Positions 49,011-59,863 of a stretch of 64,000 bases of DNA are shown here, in pieces. Made by a program: the position numbers and the translations under genes. The DNA lies in NCBI GenBank assembly GCA_963281255.1, contig OY725506.1, positions 1,221,001 to 1,285,000 on the forward strand, read 5' to 3'. Under the pieces are notes generated by a model that was not told where the DNA came from, searched no databases, and saw nothing but the letters and a program-made list of their open reading frames with translations. Origin of the DNA: Aphrocallistes beatrix. Lineage: Eukaryota > Porifera > Hexactinellida > Sceptrulophora > Aphrocallistidae. Within the stretch, counting starts at the first letter, position 1. Every line of letters starts with the position of its first letter.

Positions 49011-49117
49011 ATATTCTAATAAGTCAAGCTCACAAAAGGAGAGAAACCAGTTCTGAGCTAGCGAAATTTCGCTTGCTCGGAATTGGTTTCTCTCCTTTTG
49101 TAACTTCATTAGAATAT
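49011..49117. mobile_element. Foldback MITE, copy 2
   Basis: The outer ATATTCTAAT pairs with ATTAGAATAT, and the inner CACAAAAGGAGAGAAACCAG pairs with TGGTTTCTCTCCTTTTGT, around a GCGAAATTTCGC centre. Nearly the whole unit is one hairpin. Copy 1 is at 12031-12120. Confidence 0.82.
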
Positions 49118-49172
49118 TTATCAAAGTTCCAACCTAATAGTTCAGTATTCGGTTAGGAAATATTAATGAATA

Positions 49173-49357
49173 CAGTCAGGGTCGCTTATTATGAACCCGC
49201 TTAATATGAACATTCGTTTATTATGAACTAACCTCCTGGTCCCAATTTCAGTTTTTAGATAGGATTTGGATTGAATCAAGTTCGCTTAATATGAAGCATC
49301 TCTATTATGAACATATTTTTTGGTCCCCTGGTGGTTCACAATAAGCGACCCTGACTG
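49173..49357. mobile_element. TA-flanked MITE, family 'CAGTCAGGGTCGCTT', copy 2
   Basis: The ends CAGTCAGGGTCGCTTATTAT and ATAAGCGACCCTGACTG are perfect inverted repeats over 18 bases, flanked by TA. It is better preserved than the copy at 43828. Confidence 0.85.
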
Positions 49358-50350
49358 TACTTATATCCGGTTCGATCGGTTTCAACCTTAGTGATAATAT
49401 ATTTTCTAACTAATTTACCTATCTTATCCAGCCAATATCTGTAAAATAGGTCAACATCAGTGCTATAACAATTTACAATCCTCTCTTAAAGATTATTTCA
49501 GCCGCGCAGTATTAGAATTTACAAAGTACCCGAATATTATCAGTGTTCGTATTCGGTTCAATCGGTTTCAACCTTGATACGAGTACTTGTCCTTGTAGAT
49601 AAAGAATATAATGTGTTCACACTTAAATATACAATATAACTATCTTTAATTTAACATTTGTAGCTGAAGTCATTTCTGCACAAATTTTCCTTCTAAAAAG
49701 CGTTACCTGTAATTTTTCAAAATAACATCTCAGAGTTCAGAACCAACTCACCAGGATTTCTCAATTTTGTCAGGGAGCGCATTATGCATACAAATTTGAG
49801 AAGAGTCAAACTTTTGAAAGCCTCCTAAACCTGTTTAAATATTTAAGAGCGGCGCTTTAACTTTATAGTACGGATATGTCAAATATTTTTAATTTATTTT
49901 TTCCTCGACATCTTTGCAAATCTGTTGAGCTTTTATTCTGGCCCATTTAAGCCTGAAATAGGTTTAATTCCCGCAACTTTTCAACTTTTTGTGACATTTC
50001 GGCGACCCTTAATTGGCCAATAAATCAACACTTGTTTAAGCAGAACTATCAAAAAAAATAAAAATTATTTATTTCATAACAAAAGCCTCACGAATTGAAA
50101 TACATCTCTTGGAAACGATATCCCTAGTTCCATGGTGTTAAATGGCATCAAGAGGATTGTATAAATTGCTCCTAATTACTACATGAACCCACTTCCGCAT
50201 GATGTTTAGATACGACGTATAGTATGCGCTGATCTAAATAATTATGTTGAGTAATAATTTACAAACTTGTAATACAGCAAACAGATTGAATACGATAATT
50301 AAATTCCCAGTCAAATCTCGTTTTGGAGAACATTCACATGTAAAGAGGCT

Positions 50351-50625
50351 GTTTCATCATAACTTGATAACCACTATGGATGCACGACATCTGTTGTAAC
50401 TTGTTAATTAACCCTATTGTAACATGGAGCAAGCTGCGTTTGTTGGAATTTTGAAGTTGTCAAATGTCAGAATAATGGAAGTTGTCACTTCTCAGAATGG
50501 ACTTTTTGCAGAATTGTCACATGTCAGAATGGACTTCTGACATGTTTTGAACTCCGTAACATGATGACCATCGTAGTTACTATAGATGTTGTGCATCCAT
50601 GGTGGATATCAAGTTACGATGAAAC
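50351..50625. repeat. Inverted repeat with ends shared with the 28-kb palindrome
   Basis: GTTTCATCATAACTTGATAA-CCA...GGATGCACGACATCTGT at the left pairs with ATAGATGTTGTGCATCC...TATCAAGTTACGATGAAAC at the right. The inner part contains repeated TTGTCA/TGTCAGAATGGACTT words. Confidence 0.75.
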
Positions 50626-51277
50626 AGGACTATCATGTTCACATAGACACCTGAACTTCTGTGCTAGGCCTTCATATTAAACCGAGTGCAAATTGACTGC
50701 GAAGACGACATGCAGTGACCGTTTTGAAAGTTGATATTATGCAGGACACGCTCCCAATAATATTCAGGCACTGCACCTTTCTCAATTTTTGAAGAGAAGT
50801 TAACAGAACATATGCTGAGTTTACAGGAAAGAAAGTGAACAGAAGAGCAGGGTATGGACTGGGATTTTGAATTAAGACGCATTATTTTGGGTCAAGTCAC
50901 TCCATTGTTCGGAATTCGGAGTTTTCCATTTCTCGGAGGTTGCTTATCTACGTAGTACATGCATGGTACATTCAATCCGTTTCACGAGGTTGTCCGTTCT
51001 ATGTACAGAGGTCATCCCCTTTTCTAATTGTACGTTTTGGGAGGTTCAATTTTGTATATGTCTATAGAATGGATTGATTCAAGAAACTACAGCCACAGAA
51101 GGCGATTTTTGGCATACCGGAGAATAAAACTATAACTTAAACTATAACTAATCACTCACTAAAACTATAACTAATCACTCACTAAAAAAGATGAGTTATC
51201 TTTTAATTATTACGTTATCATTACTAATCAAAATCAACAATTATACCAAATTGTACAATTGTAGAAATATGCTTGAT

Positions 51278-51541
51278 ACAGGGCATGCCTAATTTCCGGG
51301 ACGGGACGGGACCGTCCCGGAAAATCTAGACCCGGGAATTAGATATCTTAACCCGTCCCGTCCCGGAAATTAGGCATCTTAGCCCGTCCCGTCCCGGAAA
51401 TTAGGTACCAGATGGTTCCGTCCCGTCCCGGAAATTAGGCATCTTAACCCATCCCGTCCCGGAAATTAGGTACCTTTTCTGTCCCGTCCTGCAGATTAGG
51501 CATCTTGACTCGTCCCGTCCCGGAAATTAGGCATGCCCTGT
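51278..51541. mobile_element. GC-rich element: tandem array of CCCGTCCCGGAAATTAGG units between inverted ends
   Basis: The ends ACAGGGCATGCCTAATTTCC (continuing GGGACGGGAC) and its complement are exact inverted repeats of about 31 bp. Between them, units of CCCGTCCCGTCCCGGAAATT-AGGCATCTTAA recur five to six times with variable spacing. It is a sharp GC island in AT-rich DNA. No target duplication is certain. Confidence 0.78.
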
Positions 51542-51569
51542 TTACATGTTTGTCTTCATGGATGATCTC

Positions 51570-51786
51570 CAGGGTTGCCGTGGGAATGGAATTCCCATTC
51601 CCATTCCCACAGAAACCCACAGGAAATCCCACAGAAACCCACAGGAAATCTCACAGAAACCCACAGGAAATCCCACAGAAACCCACAGGAAATCTCACAG
51701 AATCCCACAGGAAATCCCACAGATTCCCACAGATTCCCACATGTGGGAATTCCCATATGCATAAAGTCATTCCCACGGCAACCCTG
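51570..51786. mobile_element. hAT-like MITE carrying a 22-bp tandem array
   Basis: The ends CAGGGTTGCCGTGGGAATG and CATTCCCACGGCAACCCTG are perfect inverted repeats. Flanks ATGATCTC/ATGATCTT form an 8-bp target duplication with one mismatch. Inside, ACAGAAACCCACAGGAAATC-type units of 22 bp recur about five times. Confidence 0.85.
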
Positions 51787-52807
51787 ATGATCTTACATCA
51801 TTGTCATATTTCATTTTTCTGAATTTAACCTATATACCCATGGTTTATACAAAATAAGCCATATTTGGCTTGTAGGGCGTCTCGTGTGAATATGAAATGT
51901 TTGCCAGCCTCGCAGCACAAATGCGCGAGTGCGCTTGTGATTGTTAAAAAACAAAATTCTCTAAATGATCGATTTATAGATGTATAATTTCAAGAAATTA
52001 AATTAATCACCAGCAGAAACTTGGAAATATTTTCAGTTGAGATGGGTTTTTTTGTTATATCAAATCATTGTTTGCGTAGTTTTCTACGCACAATCTTGAT
52101 GTGATGTTATTATTATTTGCAATCGCTTCTGTAATCACGCAAGTATGTCTTCAAAGTTGTTGTCCATTGTCTACCTAATTTTGCCACGAGTATCATAGAT
52201 ATGCTTTTAGATATTTAATATGGCATCTTAGTAGAATCCCATGACTAATATCGTGCGTCTGCTACTTGATACCATATTTGTATTTGTGGTTTAGATGCAT
52301 TCTAAATAATGCACTTATTCGGTAGATTTATTTCACATGGATTGAGCATGATTTGATTAACATTTTTTTGAATTCACATGACTCTTCATCTACCAGTACA
52401 GCAGTACTTTGCTCATGTGGTTGAATCATAGGTAAACCTTTCCTTCGTTAATTTGCTCTGCTTGCGTTAGATCCACACATTTGGTATATTACATGGTATT
52501 CTGTCTATTGAACTATAACTCTGTACTATAGTCAAGATAGGCAAGATTGAATATGTTTCTGATAATGATAGAAGCACTAATCTTTGACATGAGATTATTC
52601 CCTGAATCTTGTGAGATAGACACGACAACAAATACTTCGTCTGGTTATAATATAATTTTTCGCATAATTAATCTCCCTCTTTTCATTTAAATTGTGATAG
52701 CGGTTAATATGCACATATTGTCTTTTATTGTTGAACAGCTGCCGAGACATAGATTAGTTAGTCAGGAAGAAATTGAATATTTATTCTTCGAAATTTGTCT
52801 CTTAAGT

Positions 52808-52830
52808 CAGGGTTCTCAACCTGCGAGATT
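52808..52830 (+). repeat. Possible hAT terminus
   Basis: CAGGGTTCTCAACCTGCGAG resembles hAT ends (CAG.G.TTCTCAACC). No partner end was recognised. Confidence 0.35.
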
Positions 52831-54569
52831 GTGAAATTTAGGATTCCGTATGCATTTTTAGTATTTTAAAATTTTCTAGATAAATTTCATTCTTTTCCTC
52901 TTTAACCATACTTTGTTTGATTATTACTCAAAAAATAATCTATCTACGTGTATACACTTTCATCTGCATAATCCTGCAAATCTAGCACCATATTATTGTC
53001 AGATTGTATATACGGGATTAATGAATGTAACTTTTGTAATAACTTCTCTAAGATTAATTTGTTACTCATGATTACTCATGAGTAGACTTAGATGTATCGT
53101 CTATTTTTATGTTCGGTTAAATATGTAAATAATAATACTGGGTCCATCAGCTGCATACCTGCGTTTAGTAACTTCGTTGCTCATGTAGACAAGATAATTC
53201 AGATAAAAATAACTTTTACGAGCTATTCTACCAGATTGGATAATCATTAAGTGATCCTATTAGTTCATTACTCTATAAGTAGTGAAACGTAATAACTACT
53301 CTAACAAAATACAGCGAGTCAGTATAAGTTCACCTCCTGTCGAACTCGTCATTGTCTACTCCAGATACTTCACACTATTAGATATTTGTTATTCTGTTCA
53401 CTAGCTAGCTTGAATTTACGAGTCACCAAATCATAACCTGAATTCTCTGTTTCAGTGATGCTCATTGCTTATTGCATTGACTTTATTCAAACCCAATTAA
53501 GCACTTGTTACGATGAAGTAGGTATGGTCTAATATCTCAGCATTCAGCATTCTACCGACCGAATATTGTGTTTTGATCTAATCCTTGCCCAATTACTTCG
53601 AGTAACCATGTAAAATGTTAATAACTTTATCTTCTACTACAATCTAGTCTGAGGTAGAGGAAAAACATTGATTATCCACCTGCAGATGTTACAATCAAGT
53701 GAATTCAGCCAAAAGTATTCGAATTCTTTTGTTTCAATGAACTGCCATTCCCCGAATGATTTGAGAAAACGATAAGCCATCAATTGAAGAAGTCCCTAAT
53801 TACGGTCGAATATCTTGAATTCCAACTTGCAATCTTTACCTAAAACACTTGGATGAACTGATTTATTCATTTATAATTAATAATTGTGTTATGCTTTCTC
53901 TGCGATATCTGTATTAGTCTACCTTTCTCCAAATTTGGAGAACGATTTAATTATTAGGATATAATAATTGCTAAGATCCTAAATTTTCCGGTTATTTTCC
54001 AGCTAGAACTTACGCACATAAGTTTACCGCATTGCCTAGCACTAAACTCACTGCAAGCTTGATTCAATTGAGGTAAGAAGACTAAAATTGTATATTTTAT
54101 TCAGTGAACTTCTTGCTCACATTAACCCTGATGTTTTGTGGGTTTTATTACAGAATAATCATTTTGTCAACTTATACCTATCAGCTAGTTATTCTTTGCC
54201 ATTTTTAGTGTGCTTCTTATCATATATTAAACCTATGATTTCATCTATAATTATCTACATTTCAATTTGAGTGTTGTTTAGCTTCCATTTATATCCAAGA
54301 GTTTAAAAGACACGTAAGAGCTGACATAATCTTCTGCTATTCATTATGACGAAGTTGTTTCTCGATCAAGCTTCAGGTCGATCCAAAATTTTAAATTGAG
54401 GCTGGATGATGACTTAAAACTCCTATTCAATTCAACATGTGCCAGTGGCGATCAGGAGTGTACCAACACCCTTGGTCACATTGATCCACCAAATATGTAG
54501 ATTCAATTAAATTGTTTTCAATACTGATTTCTCTAATTCAGAACCGGTTACTAGTATTACAAAATTAAC

Positions 54570-54706
54570 CATGCTGTGACCTACTCGGAGGAACTACGGA
54601 CGCCGATTCCCTATCCTGTCGAGACTTACTGGCGCCAACCCAGCATCAGATGGAGTTAGAGTCCATCCAGAATGACAGCTGTATCTTCATCTCTGAGGTT
54701 GAAAGT
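54570..54706 (+). other. Possible isolated exon fragment (GC-rich, open frame)
   Basis: A block much richer in GC than its surroundings stays open in one frame from 54571 to about 54770, with ...LLAPTQHQMELESIQNDS... and a possible AA|GTATGC donor. No family is recognised, no acceptor fits this frame cleanly, and it does not match the expected continuation of NUP205. It could be a decayed gene or a transposon piece. Confidence 0.22.
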
Positions 54707-55548
54707 ATGCATACTTCCTTTTTGTGGGAGGTTTTTGTTCATATAAATATTGTAAAAGGCGAATTACTATAAGAGCATACAATATTCTCTTTGGAGCTGA
54801 ATGTAAATTTCTAGCAATATGTTAGCGGTTTTAATCATTAATGACTTGTTATGTAGTTACCAGGATTACTATGTTTGTCCTCTAATAATATATATTACGC
54901 GTATGCCTAGACTAGTCTATGCTTTGTAGTTGCTTACATTACTTCACTTCACTTCAGTTCATGTTATTATGATGACTTAATATTAGATTATTATTTGTAA
55001 CAACAAACTCTAATTATGAACTGTCGAAAGTTGGTGATTGCACGATTATTTTTCAGTTAACGTGCCTGTATTTTCTGCTTCTATCCCTGATTAGGCTTTA
55101 TTTTGAGTTTTCCAGAGTACACTGTACTTCCAGTGTACTTGTATGTTTATATCATTAATTTGTCTACTAATTACGGTGTGCTAGAGTTATCACTGTTCGT
55201 TCTTATTATTATCTCTCTTCTCGATTGCTCGTGTTAAATCTAAGGTTGTCAGATAATCAATAACCGACTCTATGAACTGTGAAAATTACAACATTTCATT
55301 TGTTAAACAGAGTCTCATGGAAACAACACTTGTCCACAAAAGACGCCCTGTGGGTGCCTAGAGAATGTTATTCTATATGTGTGTGTCGATTTCTCCGAAA
55401 AATATAACAATTTTATTAATTTAATTGGTTTGTAATTATTTAACAAGTTCATCATTTTGGGATCATTCTGGAAGAATGTTAATATACATCCGCTAAGATC
55501 GAAAACTAATTTTTATTCATAAAGAGGTAATAATGACGTAATTATTCA

Positions 55549-55639
55549 AGGCCGTAGTCACCAGGTGTGAAGTGGTCCGGTTGAGACTAAAAAGTGGTCA
55601 GATTGGAACCAGACCAACCGGACCGGTGGCTACGGCCCT
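55549..55639. repeat. Hairpin repeat with AGGCCGTAGYCACC ends
   Basis: AAGGCCGTAGTCACCAG at the left pairs with CCGGTGGCTACGGCCCT at the right; an inner GTGGTCCGGTTGAGAC pairs with CCAGACCAACCGGACC. Small non-coding element, class not determined. Confidence 0.7.
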
Positions 55640-58601
55640 GTAATTCCATGATGAGTTTATATTTTCACTGAGACTCAATTCAGATAAGACAAATATACAT
55701 AATATATACATATATGTATAAGCAAAAATGAATTTAATTGTGTATAGATCTTTTATTTATGTAATGTTATAATTACTCCAATGGCAATATAATTTAAAAT
55801 AATTACATGACATATGAAGCAAGCTAAAATGCTTTCAAATCTATATATGGAATCAATTTGATCTGAACAAGGAGTGATGATAGTCACAGTTTCTTGTAAG
55901 GAAGAGTAGACATTAGAAGACATTGCTAATCTTACTGTAGACAAATATGTAAGTAAGAACACAGTTGATCCTCAATCAATAATTTCTCATTGGACTAGTA
56001 CAAAAGGTCTACCATTCTATGTCTCATTATAGATTAATAACCTCATCTCTAGATTCTAAATCGTTTTTCTATTTTGGTTAAGAGTGGGCACATATTGCAT
56101 TTATCTATCTCAATCAATATAATATTTACACAGGAAAATATATTACTGATAAATAAGCCCACATTTGGTCATATCAAAGTATTAGGTTTATCGACACAAT
56201 GATTTGAATGTACGTAGTTGAAAATGGTGAAGAATAATGAATTTTAAATTTAGAACGATTAAAATCTTCAAAGATTAGTGCATATATTATAATAGTTTCA
56301 AAGCTATATGTTATATATTTTACAGAAAAACGTCAAATCAGTTATAACAGTTATTAGGCATAATCCTATTTCAGGTATTTTACATAATAACTGATTTGAC
56401 TTTTTAACGGTAACATACACACCTCTAACATCGCCCAGTCCTGAAAGAAAATATCAGATAGTTTTGGCAAATTTTAAATTTGAATTTTGAATTCATTCGT
56501 TATTAAATTACCATCACAGAGTATTATAATATGCGATATCCTCCTTACATCCTTCCTCAACGTAGAACTACATTCACTCCTATTCCTACTACTAATGGTG
56601 CTAATGATTCAATTACTCACCAGAGCATCTTATTCTGGTGCAACCGCTGTATGTTGGCGTATGAATAAATTGTACTTTTGCTATTCTAATCAAGTTGAAT
56701 TAAGTTAAATCACCTATTGATTAAGGTTTGCCGATTTCTACACACGTATATTAAGTACTTTAGTATTCATAAAATGTTGAGAGTGCAGTTTCGAAAATAT
56801 TATTTTCATTGTAATTATTTATATAAAACTAAGAAATATGAAATGAATTTCGTTGCAGAATGTTATCCCAGATGTCTGGCGCTTCTATACTAACCCACAG
56901 GAATGTCTATTCTTGTGAAGTTAGCAAATCATTGTAGATTTCTATAATAATAACATGTCTACATTTTATTCAAAATAGTTCAGGTTACCTGAGTGGCTAC
57001 AACTCTGTTCTAAATATGATCATTACGTCATTTGATAATGTTAATACTATCCCATTTCGTTTCTTTATTTCTCAGTCATTTACGTAGATATTTGCTTAGG
57101 TCCTGACACTTCAGATACAGCTACATACTCATATCAATACATTGTTAATCTCGCCATAATAGTTTTTAATTGTCTCGTTCACATGTACGTATCTGTATTT
57201 TGTGTCACCGCACCTCGTTACTCCACGAATGAAGTAATGATTGCTAGAATTCAACTAGCCTGAGCTATAATACGAACTGAATTGAGTGTAAATGCCAAGT
57301 AGATCATTCTTAATGCTGTGACTATGCTAATAGCGAATAGATATGGCATCTTTTTGATGGAATTATGTCATATTCTTCAACAAATTCGTTGATACCTGTT
57401 CTTTCCCGTATTTATAGAATCAACACATGTTTTACACAAGAACTGTATTTCTGCTAATTGGCCATCTGCTATACGCTAATTAATTCAGCTGACTAGTATG
57501 GTTAAACTCGACATGAATTTAATCTAGCTTTCACATTCTTCACAACAACAGCTACTTCGTGTTTACATCATATATATATATATATATGCATATCACAAAC
57601 ATCACGGATTTGTTATTTTGGCTAGAACGAGCAATAAATATTTAAAGCGGGTTTATAGTTATACTATCTATATGGTGTAGAGAGATGAATAATTCACAAT
57701 ACACCATACGTAGCTCTGATATGGCTGTCCATCCAATTTACACCTCCTAGTAGATATTATTGAAATTTATAGATTATTATTAGAATGTGATAATAGTTCA
57801 TTTTAAACATATTTTTAAGTATTATACTTCATTATTTTAAAATGTCTAATCTTTTCAAAGCTTATTATTCTGATTCTTCAATATTTTTAACACAATTCAT
57901 GATCCCATCAAACAATCATAAATTAACTGAGAAATACTAGCTTTACTGTTGATTTCTTAAAACCCTAGACTCCTAGAGGCTTATCAGAAGATATACTACT
58001 GCGACTCTATTGTATTCACATTAGTTAGCTGCTTTGATATATAATATGCTTTCCTAAATATGATTCCTTATGATTCTCACAGAATGAATGCTTATTTTCA
58101 GCTTTTATTATTTGATTCTTATAACACATGATAGCTGTGTGCTTTAATTGATATATTCAAACCTTATGGAATCATTTCCAGATATTTCCCTTTGAAATAT
58201 TTTACAACATAACTCGATCATTGCTTTCGCCAAATTTGTACTTCGATTTGAATAATTCCCAATAAAACTTTTACATCAAACCTATGTAGACTTGTCAACT
58301 CGTGTAATGAAGAGATAAGGCTCGAAAAATGCCACAAGTAAAGCTAGAGAGTAGTTTTTTTCGTAAAGTTTTTGAATATATTCATTTTCTTTAATTTTAT
58401 CTCTGATGTATGATTGATTAGAAACCGTTGTAGACTTTTTGGCCCTAATCCGACCGAAGCTATTTATTTATAATTATGATAATAACTTTACTTTAAATAT
58501 TTATATCCCTCAGCTCTTAAGAAATGTTTTTTATTAATAATTTAATTATTGAATAATAAAATTATAGCCGTGATAATTAAAATTGTATGATAAAATGAGA
58601 T

Positions 58602-59789
58602 CTAATTGATCAAGCATTCGTCCCTTCTCATCCATGCATCATCTAGCTTTATAACAAGCGTACAAGTGTATCTTCTTTCTAGCAGCTCCCCCTCACTGCT
58701 CTCGGATTCATTCGACGAACTGCTTTCAGTCCATCTAAAGCTGGAAGAATCGGAGTCCTCCTTTGTATCGATTCCGCTCGGGATCAGCGTGTCTTGGAGG
58801 CTGGATATATCCTGCATTGCGATTGACTTGTGGATTGGATTTTCTATTTCAAACTCACTCCCCATGTCTTTGAACCAAATGTGCTCCATCACTTCTTGAA
58901 TTGTCAGTCTATCGTCTGGGTTCACTTGTATCAGATCTGAGATTAGTACTTTTGATTCATACGAAATTGTGCTCCAGATATCGTATTTGAAGTGGAAGTT
59001 CCCAGAGAGGATATTATTGTACATTCGCTTTGTGATAGATTTGGCCTGTACCTCTGGGTAGAAAGGCGGAATGTTAGAAAGTAGCGCATATATCACAACT
59101 CCTAACGACCAGAGATCGCATCTTGAGTCATATGGCATTTGCGTTGTGTCTGTTTTATCCAGCTTATACCTCATATCATTGGCTAAGATTTCCGGTGCAA
59201 CGTAGTAAGGTGTGAAAAGGGCGTCACATGGTCTTGTTTCCTCACGAACCGCAAAGCCGAAATCTCCGATCATTATTTCCATGCTATCTACGGCTTCATC
59301 GGCTGGAGAGAGCGCGTTTATCTCGTAAACATCTCGGATGAAAATGTTCTCCGGTTTGATGTCGCGATGTATTATCCCTAAATCATGAATGTCTTTTATT
59401 GCCAGTACGATCTGTTTAATTATCTTGCACCAATGCTGTTCCATCAATACGTGGCTGTAATTCTCAATCAAGTTAAATAGCTCTCCTCCTCGCATGTTCT
59501 CCATTATTATGTAGAGCTGATGGCTGTAGTTTTTGTTTGATTCTTTACTAGGATTGCTGTATACGTCAATGATAGGCACTACGTATTTTGAAGATTGACA
59601 GGCTATCTGCATTTCCACCTCTCTTCTCGCTTTGGGTTTATCAGCTATTACCTTTACAGCGTAGTTTTTCCAAGTCTTTTTATTGACACACGAGTAAACT
59701 ATTCCATTAGCACCGGAGCCTATTCTATCACACCAGAAGATTCGATAATCATCTTCTAATTGAGATGTTTTGATTTCAATAGTGTTCAT
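58602..59789 (-). CDS. Kinase K6: MAPKAPK-like kinase with acidic Ser-rich tail, single exon
   Basis: 395 residues, intronless. Glycine loop IGSGANGIVY, YAVK Lys46, then PKARREVE, a word also seen in MAPKAPK2, with Glu57. Hinge NMRGGELFN, HRDIKPEN (141-148), DFG 176-178, FTPYYVAPE, CDLWSLGV, and HIWF closing the fold. Asp189 stands at the MAPK phosphosite, a possible permanent mimic of phosphorylation. It alone has a long tail (about 89 residues) with EDSDSSSFRWTESSSSNESE, which looks like a casein-kinase-2-type or degradation region and is unlike the basic docking/NLS tail of MAPKAPK2/5. The start is the only ATG shortly downstream of the TATA box. Confidence 0.88.
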   Translation of the reverse strand: MNTIEIKTSQLEDDYRIFWCDRIGSGANGIVYSCVNKKTWKNYAVKVIADKPKARREVEMQIACQSSKYVVPIIDVYSNPSKESNKNYSHQLYIIMENMRGGELFNLIENYSHVLMEQHWCKIIKQIVLAIKDIHDLGIIHRDIKPENIFIRDVYEINALSPADEAVDSMEIMIGDFGFAVREETRPCDALFTPYYVAPEILANDMRYKLDKTDTTQMPYDSRCDLWSLGVVIYALLSNIPPFYPEVQAKSITKRMYNNILSGNFHFKYDIWSTISYESKVLISDLIQVNPDDRLTIQEVMEHIWFKDMGSEFEIENPIHKSIAMQDISSLQDTLIPSGIDTKEDSDSSSFRWTESSSSNESESSEGELLERRYTCTLVIKLDDAWMRRDECLIN

Positions 59790-59853
59790 TTTGTTAGATT
59801 TAATTGGTCGCTTTGTGATTTGTAAATTTGGTAGTTTACTATGCCTCTGCAGT

Positions 59854-59863
59854 TATTTATATA
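59854..59863 (-). promoter_or_regulatory. TATA box of kinase K6
   Basis: TATATAAATA on the minus strand, 65-74 bp upstream of the ATG. Confidence 0.7.

Larger units (their letters stand above)
48543..58601. other. 10 kb gene-poor intergenic region with many DNA-transposon relics
   Basis: Contains the foldback copy at 49011-49117, a MITE at 49173-49357, an inverted repeat at 50351-50625, a GC-rich tandem/inverted element at 51278-51541, an hAT MITE at 51570-51786, an hAT-like end at 52808, a candidate GC-rich exon near 54570-54700, a hairpin at 55549-55639, an inverted repeat at about 56330-56402 (AAATCAGTTAT / ATAACTGATTT) and (TA)n at about 57571-57590. The GGTTTCAACC/AACCGAATA motif of 5941-6090 recurs at 49370-49580. 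Confidence 0.5.

Noticed and set aside
51278..51786. CRISPR-like array
   Set aside because: Units are tandem with no unique spacers, lie within transposon ends, and the genome is eukaryotic.
51444..51822. Several overlapping open frames with PTETHRKSHRN-type repeats
   Set aside because: Translations of a 22-bp tandem array within a hAT MITE; all frames are open because of the repeat.
54570..54706. Continuation of NUP205
   Set aside because: The translated words do not resemble the segment expected after residue ~486, and no acceptor in the right phase is present.
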